Origin: a virus
Reading direction: 5' to 3' (one strand)
Virus record (IMG/VR): IMGVR_UViG_3300020196_000147
Location: 1 to 32,391 of that record
Length of the DNA: 32,391 bases
Positions 1-5,636 of the stretch are shown here, piece after piece. Below the pieces are notes generated by a model. The model did no database searches, was not told the DNA's origin, and was given only the letters and a program-made list of their open reading frames with translations. The stretch's first letter is position 1. Each line of letters begins with the position of its first letter. The position numbers and the translations under genes were made by a program.

Positions 1-459
1 GGGGCGGTCAATGAAAACTTGAACTATGGCGCAAAGGGACTTCGTGGTATCTTCGGTAAGTATTTCCCAACTGACGCAAAGGCACTTGAATACGAACGTA
101 AGCCAGAAAAGATTGCTAACTTAGTCTATGGGGGTCGTATGGGAAATGGTCCAGAAGCAAGTGGTGAAGGTTACAAATATCGTGGTCGTGGATATATTCA
201 ATTAACTGGTAAGGATAACTACGTAGCATTTGATAAGGTGGTCACAGAAGATATCACCGCAAATCCAGACCTTGTAGCAACCAAGTATCCACTTCTTTCA
301 GCAGCATGGTTCTGGAACTCACGTAAGCTAAATGAATTAGCAGATAAAGGCGCAACCGATGTAGAAGTCACCGCAATCACCAAGAAAGTAAACGGTGGTA
401 CCATCGGATTAGAAGATAGAATCAAGCATTTCAAGGAATTCTATAATTTAGTAAAGTAA
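1..459 (+). CDS. GH19 chitinase-like endolysin, C-terminal part (5' end outside window)
   Basis: The open frame enters from the left edge and stops at 459, giving 152 residues of a longer protein. It matches the glycoside hydrolase family 19 pattern of phage endolysins: a NYGAKGLRGIFGKYFPT stretch, RMGNGPEASGEGYKYRGRG and YIQLTGKDNY, the region that forms the substrate cleft in chitinase-like muramidases. Such enzymes cleave the glycan backbone of peptidoglycan at lysis. The catalytic glutamates, which lie towards the N-terminus in this family, may be in the missing part. Downstream are a lipoprotein and an amidase, so this looks like a lysis cluster. A TTG at 19 could be taken as a start but has no ribosome binding site, and homology begins before it. 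Family assignment is confident from motifs; substrate is inferred. Confidence 0.88.
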   Translation, partial: GAVNENLNYGAKGLRGIFGKYFPTDAKALEYERKPEKIANLVYGGRMGNGPEASGEGYKYRGRGYIQLTGKDNYVAFDKVVTEDITANPDLVATKYPLLSAAWFWNSRKLNELADKGATDVEVTAITKKVNGGTIGLEDRIKHFKEFYNLVK

Positions 460-518
460 TTTAACAATTCTGGGTTCTCAACGTCTAATTATACAGTATA
501 CACCTAAATGGAGGTAGT

Positions 519-1061
519 ATGAAAAATTTATTTGATGCTGTGACATTATTAGTTTTATTCGTAACAGTGATTGCCGCATGTGCACCGCCGTCAACAATGC
601 CTATCGAGCCAGCTGAAGATTATTCTCTGGTAATGTTTGGAGAACAAGGGTCATCATTGGAAGGCACTATGGGAGCACAACCTGCTAATCATCCGGTGGA
701 TGGTCGTACGGGCCGCGCACAGTTACCCGATAGTTTAAAGTTGACCCCACAACAAATTGCAGCCATCAAGGTATTACGAGACAATTTTAAAGAAGTCAAC
801 AAGGCTCGGTTAGATTCATTACGTGACATCTTCTCCCGCGCACGTGATGCTCGTCGTAGTGGTGCCACCCGAGAAGAAATTCATGCAATTTTGGTGACAT
901 CTCGTCCTATTGTACAAGCCCTTCGTCCCGCTGTGCTTCAACTACACGTAGCAATACGCGCAGTATTCACCACAGCACAACGAGCATGGTTAGATGCACA
1001 TCGTCCTCGTCCACCTGTGACCTGTATGGCATGTGCTCCTGTATGTAATAGTGGATGTTAA
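519..1061 (+). CDS. Lipoprotein with LTxxQ (Spy/CpxP-like) helical region
   Basis: A 180-residue protein with a strong ribosome binding site (GGAGG) 7 nt before the ATG. The N-terminus is a lipoprotein signal: hydrophobic residues 8-20 ending in IAAC, so Cys21 is the likely lipidated residue. Residues from about 70 to 165 are helical and carry LTPQQIAAIKVLRDNF and a later FTTAQRAWLDAHR, a paired pattern like the LTxxQ repeats of the periplasmic chaperones Spy and CpxP. The C-terminal tail holds four cysteines within 12 residues. It lies between an endolysin and an amidase, so a role in the cell envelope during lysis, for example as an outer-membrane spanin-like lipoprotein or a stress-buffering chaperone, is possible but inferred. 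Lipoprotein status is well supported; the LTxxQ assignment is moderate. Confidence 0.72.
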   Translation: MKNLFDAVTLLVLFVTVIAACAPPSTMPIEPAEDYSLVMFGEQGSSLEGTMGAQPANHPVDGRTGRAQLPDSLKLTPQQIAAIKVLRDNFKEVNKARLDSLRDIFSRARDARRSGATREEIHAILVTSRPIVQALRPAVLQLHVAIRAVFTTAQRAWLDAHRPRPPVTCMACAPVCNSGC

Positions 1062-1104
1062 TAATCAATTAAAAAATAGTTAAAAACTATATATAAAGTG
1101 GGGG

Positions 1105-1134
1105 TTGACAATCCGTTAATCCCCGTTTTATATT
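1105..1134 (+). promoter_or_regulatory. Sigma70-type promoter before the amidase gene
   Basis: TTGACA at 1105-1110 and TATATT at 1129-1134, 18 nt apart (17 if TTATAT is used). The expected start is near 1140, only about 8 nt before the ATG at 1148 and overlapping the GGAGG at 1138-1142, so the leader would be extremely short. The motif matches five other promoters in the window. Confidence 0.7.
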
Positions 1135-1147
1135 TATGGAGGTTCCT

Positions 1148-1651
1148 ATGTATAAAATAATATTACTTGTGGCGGCACTTCAAGCAACACCAATTACTAA
1201 ATTACCACTTCCATCAAAAACATTACGAGATACAACTAATAATTTAATTGTAATTCATAATGATGGAAATAATATGGATGCAAAAACAACACATAACGTT
1301 CTTCGTCGTCGCAGATTGGCTTATCATTACTTTATTGATAGAAACGGAAAAATTTATCAATTTGTTGACCCAAAGTATGTTGCGAAACATGCAGGAATTT
1401 CGTGGTATGATGGACTGGTAAGTTGGAATAACTTTAGTATTGGAATTTGTCTACAAGGTAGAAACATCACAAGATATACAGATAAACAATACGCAAGTTT
1501 ACAATCATTGGTGACAATGTTACACCAACGATATCCAAATAGTAAAGGAAAACCATTGTATACACACGCACAAATCGCATTTCCACGATTTCGGAAAAAA
1601 GACCCAGGCGATTTGTTCGATATGACACGAATTAAAGTAGATAGTATCTAA
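1148..1651 (+). CDS. N-acetylmuramoyl-L-alanine amidase (Amidase_2, T7 lysozyme-like)
   Basis: A 167-residue zinc amidase expected to cut the amide bond between N-acetylmuramic acid and L-alanine in peptidoglycan. The start at 1148 is preferred over the in-frame ATG at 1136, because the GGAGG at 1138-1142 lies 5 nt upstream of 1148. Residues 1-15 form a short hydrophobic segment that could be a signal or anchor. Family landmarks are IVIHNDG (His37, zinc ligand), YHYFIDRNGKIYQ, a KHAG motif, NNFSIGICLQG, and a C-terminal THAQIAFPRFRKKDPG with His140, Lys150/151 and Asp152, in the positions of the second and third metal ligands and the catalytic Lys. It has its own promoter just upstream. With the GH19 endolysin and a lipoprotein nearby it probably serves lysis or remodelling of the host wall. 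Confidence 0.85.
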   Translation: MYKIILLVAALQATPITKLPLPSKTLRDTTNNLIVIHNDGNNMDAKTTHNVLRRRRLAYHYFIDRNGKIYQFVDPKYVAKHAGISWYDGLVSWNNFSIGICLQGRNITRYTDKQYASLQSLVTMLHQRYPNSKGKPLYTHAQIAFPRFRKKDPGDLFDMTRIKVDSI

Positions 1652-1666
1652 TAGAGGACAAAGGTT

Positions 1667-2677
1667 ATGATTAAACATGCTGATGTAATTGTTGATTTAC
1701 AAGCAGGTGATACGGGTAAGGGTAAAGTTGCTCACGCTATCGTCAAAGAAAACGACATGGTTCTTCGATACAACGGTGGAGCAAATGCAGGTCATACCGT
1801 CTATCACGAAGGAAAGAAAATTGTAACGCACCAAGTTCCAATTGGAGTACTATTTGGTATTCCAAGTTATATTGGATTAGGTTGCGTGGTAAATATTCAA
1901 AAGTTGGTAGAAGAAATTCATGAATTGCAAGCAAATGGAATTGTAACGGATGGGTTGATATTCGTTGATAAACGAGTACATGTGGTATTCGATTACCATA
2001 TAGAAGAAGATACCAGAGATTCTAAAATTGGAACCACTCGTCAGGGAATTGGTCCTGCGTATCGTGATAAGTACTCGCGTCAAGGAACACGAATCGGTGA
2101 CCTAGACATATCCTCTATTACAGAGTTTGAAGTATGCAATATATATGAGGTACTATTCTCTGGAAAAGAAAAGAAGGTATTGTGCGAAGGAGCACAAGGA
2201 TTCCAAATTGATATTGATTGGGGTGATTATCCATACGTCACCAGTTCGCATTGTACGGTAGGTTCTGCCATCTTAAACGGAATCCCTCCACAAAAAATCC
2301 AGAAAGTAATCGGGACGATGAAAGCATATGAAACTTATTCTGGGTTTAAAACTACATTTCAAGATGAAAACGACCCCATCTTACAAAAGATACAAGAGGT
2401 TGGTGGTGAAATAGGAGCAACTACAGGTCGTAAGCGTAAAGTTCGTTGGTTAGACCTTGATGGGGTTATCAAAGCAATCAATATTAACGGAGTTACCGAT
2501 CTTATTATTAACAAAGCAGACATTTTGAAAGAAGTTGGTGTGTTTCGGTATGTATATAAAAATGAAGTGTGCGAATGTTTTAAATTAAATCATATGATTG
2601 AAGAGATAGATAACATACTTTATGTAAATACTAAAGTAAAAAATATTATTTGGTCTATGACCCCAAACGGAATCTGA
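1667..2677 (+). CDS. purA: Adenylosuccinate synthetase family protein (short PurA/PurZ-like)
   Basis: A 336-residue protein of the PurA family, which joins aspartate to a purine 6-position using GTP (IMP to adenylosuccinate in PurA; dGMP to a succino-amino product in phage PurZ). Visible motifs: P-loop-like QAGDTGKGK (Asp15 at the catalytic base position), GGANAGHT (His43, the catalytic acid), IGTTRQGIGPAYRDK, EGAQGFQIDIDWGDYPYVTSS, the aspartate-binding loop ATTGRKRK, and NKAD for guanine recognition. Bacterial PurA is about 430 residues; about 340 is typical of archaeal PurA and phage PurZ enzymes. The residue after Asp15 is Thr, where Escherichia coli PurA has Glu. Retention of Asp15 argues against canonical PurZ, in which this Asp is replaced. 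The AAAGG before the ATG supports the start, 15 nt after the amidase. Substrate is uncertain. Confidence 0.88.
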   Translation: MIKHADVIVDLQAGDTGKGKVAHAIVKENDMVLRYNGGANAGHTVYHEGKKIVTHQVPIGVLFGIPSYIGLGCVVNIQKLVEEIHELQANGIVTDGLIFVDKRVHVVFDYHIEEDTRDSKIGTTRQGIGPAYRDKYSRQGTRIGDLDISSITEFEVCNIYEVLFSGKEKKVLCEGAQGFQIDIDWGDYPYVTSSHCTVGSAILNGIPPQKIQKVIGTMKAYETYSGFKTTFQDENDPILQKIQEVGGEIGATTGRKRKVRWLDLDGVIKAININGVTDLIINKADILKEVGVFRYVYKNEVCECFKLNHMIEEIDNILYVNTKVKNIIWSMTPNGI

Positions 2678-2684
2678 GGTTATT

Positions 2685-3527
2685 ATGAATATTGGTGTAA
2701 TTGGATTAGGTTATGTTGGAACGGCGGTACAAAAAGGATTTGAATCAACACACTCAGTGTTAACTTATGACATCGCCAAAGAATCCACGGAAAAATCCGT
2801 CGCAGACTTGGCAGGTAAAGTATCAGTTGTGTTTATTTGTGTCCCAACACCGATGAATCCAGATGGGTCGTGTAATACAGACATTGTAGAGTCAGTTTTA
2901 CAAGAAATATCAGTAAAAGGACAGACAGAAGGTTCATCTCCAATCTGTGTGCTGAAGTCTACCGTCACTCCAGGTACTACTGAACGGTTAGCAAAGAAAT
3001 TTCCTACGTTAACTGTATGTTTTAACCCAGAATTCCTGACAGAAAAGAATTATATCAATGATTTCCTTTCTCAAGTCAACATTATTCTAGGATATGTACA
3101 CAATCAACGAGAAGTGAAGGTTGTACATGATGTATATCGGGAAAGATTTGGTCAGGCAAACATAATTTTGGTAAATTCAATCGAAGCAGAAATGATTAAG
3201 TATGTGGCAAACACGTTTCTTGCTACCAAAGTTGCGTATTTGAACGAAATTTGGCAAATTTGTCAAAAGACCGGAATCAACTATGACCATATGATTAATG
3301 TATTGAACAAAGATGAACGATTAGGTAATACACATTGGAATGTACCTGGTCATGATGGGAAATTTGGGTTCGGCGGAACGTGTTTTCCAAAAGATATCAA
3401 TGCCCTTATTGAGTTTGCCAACAAAAATAACCAAAATACTCCACTATTAAATGCAGTCTGGCAGAAAAACCTAGAAATGCGTCCAGAAAGGGATTGGGAA
3501 CTGGATAAGGGTCGAGCTGTAATATAA
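2685..3527 (+). CDS. UDP-glucose/GDP-mannose dehydrogenase-like protein lacking the C-terminal domain
   Basis: A 280-residue member of the nucleotide-sugar 6-dehydrogenase family, which oxidises for example UDP-glucose to UDP-glucuronate with NAD. The N-terminus has the Rossmann motif GVIGLGYVGTA, followed by VFICVPTPMN, STVTPGTT and FNPEFLTE. The central dimerisation domain carries the sugar-binding EAEMIKYVANTFLATKVAYLNE, and GFGGTCFPKD holds the catalytic Cys233. Full-length enzymes are about 390-450 residues and have a C-terminal UDP-binding domain. This protein stops soon after the catalytic Cys, so it either acts on another substrate, needs a partner, or is non-canonical. It starts 7 nt after the PurA-like gene with GAGG upstream, so the two are co-transcribed. 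A glycosyltransferase further on (11545) could use the product; that link is inferred. Confidence 0.82.
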   Translation: MNIGVIGLGYVGTAVQKGFESTHSVLTYDIAKESTEKSVADLAGKVSVVFICVPTPMNPDGSCNTDIVESVLQEISVKGQTEGSSPICVLKSTVTPGTTERLAKKFPTLTVCFNPEFLTEKNYINDFLSQVNIILGYVHNQREVKVVHDVYRERFGQANIILVNSIEAEMIKYVANTFLATKVAYLNEIWQICQKTGINYDHMINVLNKDERLGNTHWNVPGHDGKFGFGGTCFPKDINALIEFANKNNQNTPLLNAVWQKNLEMRPERDWELDKGRAVI

Positions 3528-3544
3528 ACTATTTAATAAACCCC

Positions 3545-3573
3545 TTGACAATCGTAAAGAATTACTATATATT
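3545..3573 (+). promoter_or_regulatory. Sigma70-type promoter for tRNA-Val and downstream genes
   Basis: TTGACA at 3545-3550, a 17-nt spacer, and TATATT at 3568-3573 (TATATTTA extended). The expected start is near 3580, just before the tRNA at 3588. Confidence 0.8.
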
Positions 3574-3587
3574 TAAGTTATATTCAC

Positions 3588-3661
3588 GGGTGGTTAGCTC
3601 AGTTGGTTAGAGCATCTCGTTTACACCGAGAGGGTCGGGGGTTCGAGTCCCTCACTACCCA
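3588..3661 (+). tRNA. tRNA-Val (TAC)
   Basis: The cloverleaf folds as acceptor GGGTGGT/ACTACCC, D-arm with AGTTGG, anticodon stem TCTCG/CGAGA around loop TTTACAC (anticodon TAC), and T-arm with TTCGAGT. The discriminator is A3661. The 3' CCA is not encoded and must be added after transcription. It would read GUA and related valine codons common in this AT-rich genome. Confidence 0.93.
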
Positions 3662-3749
3662 TTGAGGTTGCAGGCGGGTTACGTAGTAGAAGAATTATAT
3701 AATAATTCAACAAGTGAATATATTTTTACTCACAAATCAAAGGATACGT

Positions 3750-4256
3750 ATGATACAATATACTAATGTACTAAGTCAGCAACTTTTAGCTGATATAAAT
3801 GAAGAAAGGGAACGAAAAAAGAAAGACGAATTTTGTTGGCGGGTTGGTCAGTTTTTTTGGCAAGATTCTCTTCTTTACGGAGTAACGAATAGTTGTGTTT
3901 CTGCTTTATTAAGTGACTCACTTCGAACTAGACTGGAAAATGAATTAAGAGATAAATTACCACCATTCAATGAAATAATAGCACAACATTATGTATGGCT
4001 TCGCGGGTCGGGAATAGCCAAGCATGATGATGGTGCACATAATTTTGGAGCTACTATATACTTAAATAAAAATTGGGACATTAACTATGGCGGGGTATTT
4101 TTGTGGAAACCCGAAAATTCCGCAGAATATAAAACTATAGTTCCTGAATATAATACTATGGTGGTTAATACTAAAGCAGAGGAGCATTTGGTTACCCCAA
4201 TTGCGTTAAATGCGCCAGAATACAGGCACACAGTACAAATATGGAGATGGAAATAA
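3750..4256 (+). CDS. 2-oxoglutarate/Fe(II)-dependent oxygenase (prolyl 4-hydroxylase-like)
   Basis: A 168-residue protein with the metal triad of 2OG-Fe(II) dioxygenases: KHDDG gives His92-x-Asp94 and EEHLVTP gives His146, with Arg159 in YRHTVQIW placed to bind 2-oxoglutarate. The fold pattern (Y-VWLRGSG-IAKHDD, ATIYLN, YGGVFLW) matches the double-stranded beta-helix oxygenases often found in phages of aquatic bacteria. The start at 3750 is chosen because AAGGA lies 6 nt upstream; an in-frame GTG at 3714 has no such site. It sits alone between tRNA-Val and the other tRNAs and is probably transcribed from the promoter at 3545. The substrate (protein, nucleic acid or small molecule) cannot be told from the sequence. 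Confidence 0.8.
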   Translation: MIQYTNVLSQQLLADINEERERKKKDEFCWRVGQFFWQDSLLYGVTNSCVSALLSDSLRTRLENELRDKLPPFNEIIAQHYVWLRGSGIAKHDDGAHNFGATIYLNKNWDINYGGVFLWKPENSAEYKTIVPEYNTMVVNTKAEEHLVTPIALNAPEYRHTVQIWRWK

Positions 4257-4276
4257 TATATTATAATAAACGTCAC

Positions 4277-4304
4277 TTGACAAAATAAAAAATTGTCATA
4301 TATT
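4277..4304 (+). promoter_or_regulatory. Sigma70-type promoter for the tRNA cluster
   Basis: TTGACA at 4277-4282, a 16-nt spacer and TATATT at 4299-4304, extended as TATATTTA. It lies immediately before tRNA-Gly at 4316 and probably drives the Gly-Leu-Glu tRNAs and the genes behind them. Confidence 0.78.
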
Positions 4305-4315
4305 TACAATGTATT

Positions 4316-4387
4316 GCGAGTGTCATATAACGGCTATTATCCTAGCCTTCCAAGCTAGAGACGCGGGTTCGACTCCCGCCACTCGCT
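4316..4387 (+). tRNA. tRNA-Gly (TCC)
   Basis: Acceptor GCGAGTG/CACTCGC, anticodon stem CTAGC/GCTAG around CTTCCAA (anticodon TCC), and T-arm GCGGG-TTCGACT-CCCGC. The discriminator is T4387. CCA is not encoded. It starts about 5 nt after the expected transcription start of the upstream promoter. Confidence 0.93.
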
Positions 4388-4391
4388 CGTT

Positions 4392-4473
4392 GCTCTTGTG
4401 GTGGAATGGTATACACGGAAGTCTCAAAAACTTCTGCCCTAAAGGCTTGTGAGTTCGAGTCTCACCGGGAGCA
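4392..4473 (+). tRNA. tRNA-Leu (CAA)
   Basis: Acceptor GCTCTTG/CGGGAGC, anticodon stem GAAGT/ACTTC around CTCAAAA (anticodon CAA, reading UUG), a long variable arm TGCCCTAAAGGCTT as expected for leucine, and T-arm GTGAG-TTCGAGT-CTCAC. The discriminator is A4473. CCA is not encoded. It lies 4 nt after tRNA-Gly. Confidence 0.92.
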
Positions 4474-4516
4474 CTTTACAAATTTGAATCGGTTGTTTAT
4501 ATTTATATTTCTATAC

Positions 4517-4588
4517 GCCGCGTTCGTCTATCGGCTAGGACGCTAGACTTTCACTCTGGTAAGACGGGTTCGATTCCCGTACGCGGTA
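4517..4588 (+). tRNA. tRNA-Glu (TTC)
   Basis: Acceptor GCCGCGT/ACGCGGT, anticodon stem CTAGA/TCTGG around CTTTCAC (anticodon TTC), and T-loop TTCGATT. The overall sequence resembles bacterial tRNA-Glu, with the loop TTCGTCTATCGGCTAGGAC. CCA is not encoded; the discriminator A4588 is the A of an ATG that opens an apparent longer reading frame, which is not used as a start. Confidence 0.92.
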
Positions 4589-4608
4589 TGAACATTCACG
4601 GAGATTTT

Positions 4609-4770
4609 ATGTATATTGTAAAAGTCACATTAAAAGACAATTCTGTTCAAACATTTGAATATGAAGCAGGAGATGCAGTATCAGCAATACGAATGTTTCA
4701 AGCAGATGAATCTCCGGAAGCTGTATACGCTAGAGAAAATGCAGCAGAGATTGAAGCATACCCAGCGTAA
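4609..4770 (+). CDS. Small hypothetical protein, 53 residues
   Basis: Starts at ATG 4609 with GGAGA 6 nt upstream. The in-frame ATG at 4588 overlaps the tRNA-Glu 3' end and is rejected. The product opens with a beta-strand-like MYIVKVTLKDNSVQTFEYEA and continues with a helical, acidic C-terminal half. No signal peptide, membrane segment or known motif is seen. Its place inside a tRNA cluster suggests co-expression with them. Function unknown. Confidence 0.7.
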   Translation: MYIVKVTLKDNSVQTFEYEAGDAVSAIRMFQADESPEAVYARENAAEIEAYPA

Positions 4771-4780
4771 GGAATAATAT

Positions 4781-4873
4781 ATGCCACATCCCAAGAAATG
4801 CGGTAAGGGTCGTCGTAAAGTCGGCTCAAAAAAACGCAGAAATCGTTGGAAGAATAGAAAGCGTAAACATTAG
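4781..4873 (+). CDS. Very basic 30-residue peptide
   Basis: ATG at 4781 follows AAGGA (4769-4773), which overlaps the previous stop codon; the frame closes at TAG 4871-4873. The product has no acidic residues and more than half of its 30 residues are Lys or Arg, including the stretches GKGRRKVGSKKRRNR and RKRKH, with one Cys near the N-terminus. Composition is like the tiny ribosomal proteins (bTHX, bL34, bL36 size class) and like small phage peptides, so RNA or ribosome binding is a reasonable guess. It lies between tRNA genes and directly before the structured noncoding region. Function is inferred from composition only. Confidence 0.62.
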   Translation: MPHPKKCGKGRRKVGSKKRRNRWKNRKRKH

Positions 4874-4879
4874 TATTAT

Positions 4880-5090
4880 CCGAGGCCTTTACCCTACCTT
4901 TCACCTCGCAAACAGCCTTCGGGCGAATGGAAAGTCTTAATGATAGGGCGGGTTCTATTGACGTTATGATTAGACACGTTTTGACTAGTTTGGTGCCTGC
5001 ATAAACTAGTAGGTGGCTGAGGAAACTCGACGGAGTTGTGTGTCCGCCTAACTACTTGTAATAAGTGAGCTGATACCTCACAACACATCC
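4880..5090 (+). ncRNA. Candidate structured noncoding RNA of unknown identity
   Basis: About 220 nt between the basic peptide gene and tRNA-Gln contain no plausible reading frame but many helices: CCCTA 4892-4896 with TAGGG 4944-4948, enclosing CTTTC 4898-4902 with GAAAG 4930-4934 and a GCC-TTCG-GGC tetraloop hairpin at 4915-4924; ACTAGTTT 4984-4991 with AAACTAGT 5003-5010; GGTGG 5012-5016 with CCGCC 5044-5048, enclosing AACTC/GAGTT 5024-5037 around GACG; and GTGAG 5065-5069 with CTCAC 5077-5081. It does not match the landmarks I know for RNase P RNA, SRP RNA, 5S RNA, tmRNA or group I introns. Its place in a tRNA/tmRNA block suggests a translation-related or processing RNA, but that is inference. 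Ends are approximate. Confidence 0.5.
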
Positions 5091-5096
5091 CTCTAT

Positions 5097-5167
5097 TGCC
5101 CTCTCGTTCAATGGCAGGACGCCAGGCTTTGGACCTGGCTATCGTGGTTCGAATCCACGGGGGGCAA
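5097..5167 (+). tRNA. tRNA-Gln (TTG)
   Basis: Acceptor TGCCCTC/GGGGGCA, anticodon stem CCAGG/CCTGG around CTTTGGA (anticodon TTG), T-arm CGTGG-TTCGAAT-CCACG, discriminator A5167. CCA is not encoded. It immediately follows the unidentified structured RNA region, which may be its leader. Confidence 0.93.
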
Positions 5168-5208
5168 CTTGAAGTAGGTTACATTTTACCCTTTATGGAG
5201 CGTACACC

Positions 5209-5382
5209 ATGTACAAGTTCATTCTCGCAGTAGCAGTAGTCGCATTGACCGCATGTGGTTCAGCAGCAAAGACAGAAGAAACAGTAGCAGATAGTACCGC
5301 AGTCGCAGCACCAGTAGCAGACACCACCGCTACTGATTCAACTGCAGTCGCAGCACCAACCACCGGCGAAGCAGCTAAGTAA
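5209..5382 (+). CDS. Small lipoprotein, 57 residues
   Basis: ATG at 5209 with GGAG 8-9 nt upstream. Residues 1-15 are a lipoprotein signal peptide ending in LTAC, so Cys16 is the likely lipidated residue. The mature part is only about 41 residues, low in complexity and rich in Ala, Thr, Asp and Val, with DSTAVAAP occurring twice. It would be a short disordered chain anchored in a membrane of the host envelope. Its GC and codon use (GCA, ACC, GTC) are higher than its neighbours, which may mark a recent acquisition. It is followed by a terminator. Possible roles such as superinfection exclusion are speculation. Confidence 0.7.
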   Translation: MYKFILAVAVVALTACGSAAKTEETVADSTAVAAPVADTTATDSTAVAAPTTGEAAK

Positions 5383-5406
5383 GACTCACTAATCAAATGG
5401 TGAATA

Positions 5407-5440
5407 AAAAGGGATTCTGTCGTTAGATGGAGTCCCTTTT
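5407..5440 (+). terminator. Rho-independent terminator after the small lipoprotein
   Basis: Stem AAAAGGGATTC 5407-5417 pairs with GAGTCCCTTTT 5430-5440 (11 pairs, one G-T) around a 12-nt loop; the 3' arm ends in TTTT. It lies 24 nt after the lipoprotein stop. Confidence 0.7.
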
Positions 5441-5458
5441 CACCTAAATGGAGGTTTT

Positions 5459-5590
5459 ATGCATCCAAATGAAATTCGTATTACAAAAGACAATCAAGAA
5501 ACCCTTATGGAAGAAGCAGAACGTATGGGAAAGATCTATGTTGCTGCTTTACAAGAACAAATTGAACGTCAAAGTGGAAAAACAAAGTAA
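5459..5590 (+). CDS. Small hypothetical protein, 43 residues
   Basis: ATG at 5459 with a strong GGAGG 6 nt upstream; the upstream sequence CACCTAAATGGAGGT is nearly the same as that before the 519 gene. The product is mainly helical and charged (MEEAERMGKIYVAALQEQIERQ), with no membrane segment or motif I recognise. It lies between a terminator and the peptidase gene. Function unknown. Confidence 0.68.
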   Translation: MHPNEIRITKDNQETLMEEAERMGKIYVAALQEQIERQSGKTK

Positions 5591-5636
5591 ATAGTTTTGG
5601 GTTGATATTTAAGTAAGTCTACATTTTGGAGCGGTT

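Noticed and set aside
1063-1100. ATAGTT-AAA-AACTAT hairpin as terminator after the lipoprotein gene
   Set aside because: The stem is six AT pairs only and too weak, without a T-run.
1667-2677. Calling the PurA-like gene a canonical PurZ of a Z-genome phage
   Set aside because: The Asp that is replaced in canonical PurZ is present (Asp15), and no MazZ, DatZ or DpoZ was recognised in this window. It is kept as an open question rather than a call.
4588-4608. ATG at 4588 as start of the 53-residue protein
   Set aside because: It overlaps the tRNA-Glu end; GGAGA placed before ATG 4609 decides for the later start. The same reasoning moved starts at 1136, 3714, 6458, 8709, 10491, 12131 and 13984.
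5012-5048. Hammerhead ribozyme core (CTGAGGA at 5017-5023)
   Set aside because: The sequence after the inner stem is GTGTGTCC and lacks the required GAAA, so the catalytic core is incomplete.
5193-5396. Minus-strand frame opposite the small lipoprotein
   Set aside because: It is a shadow of the Ala/Thr-rich + strand gene, which has a lipobox and a ribosome binding site.
5602-5625. Promoter TTGATA ... TACATT before the peptidase gene
   Set aside because: The spacing is only 12 nt, so it does not fit a sigma70 promoter.
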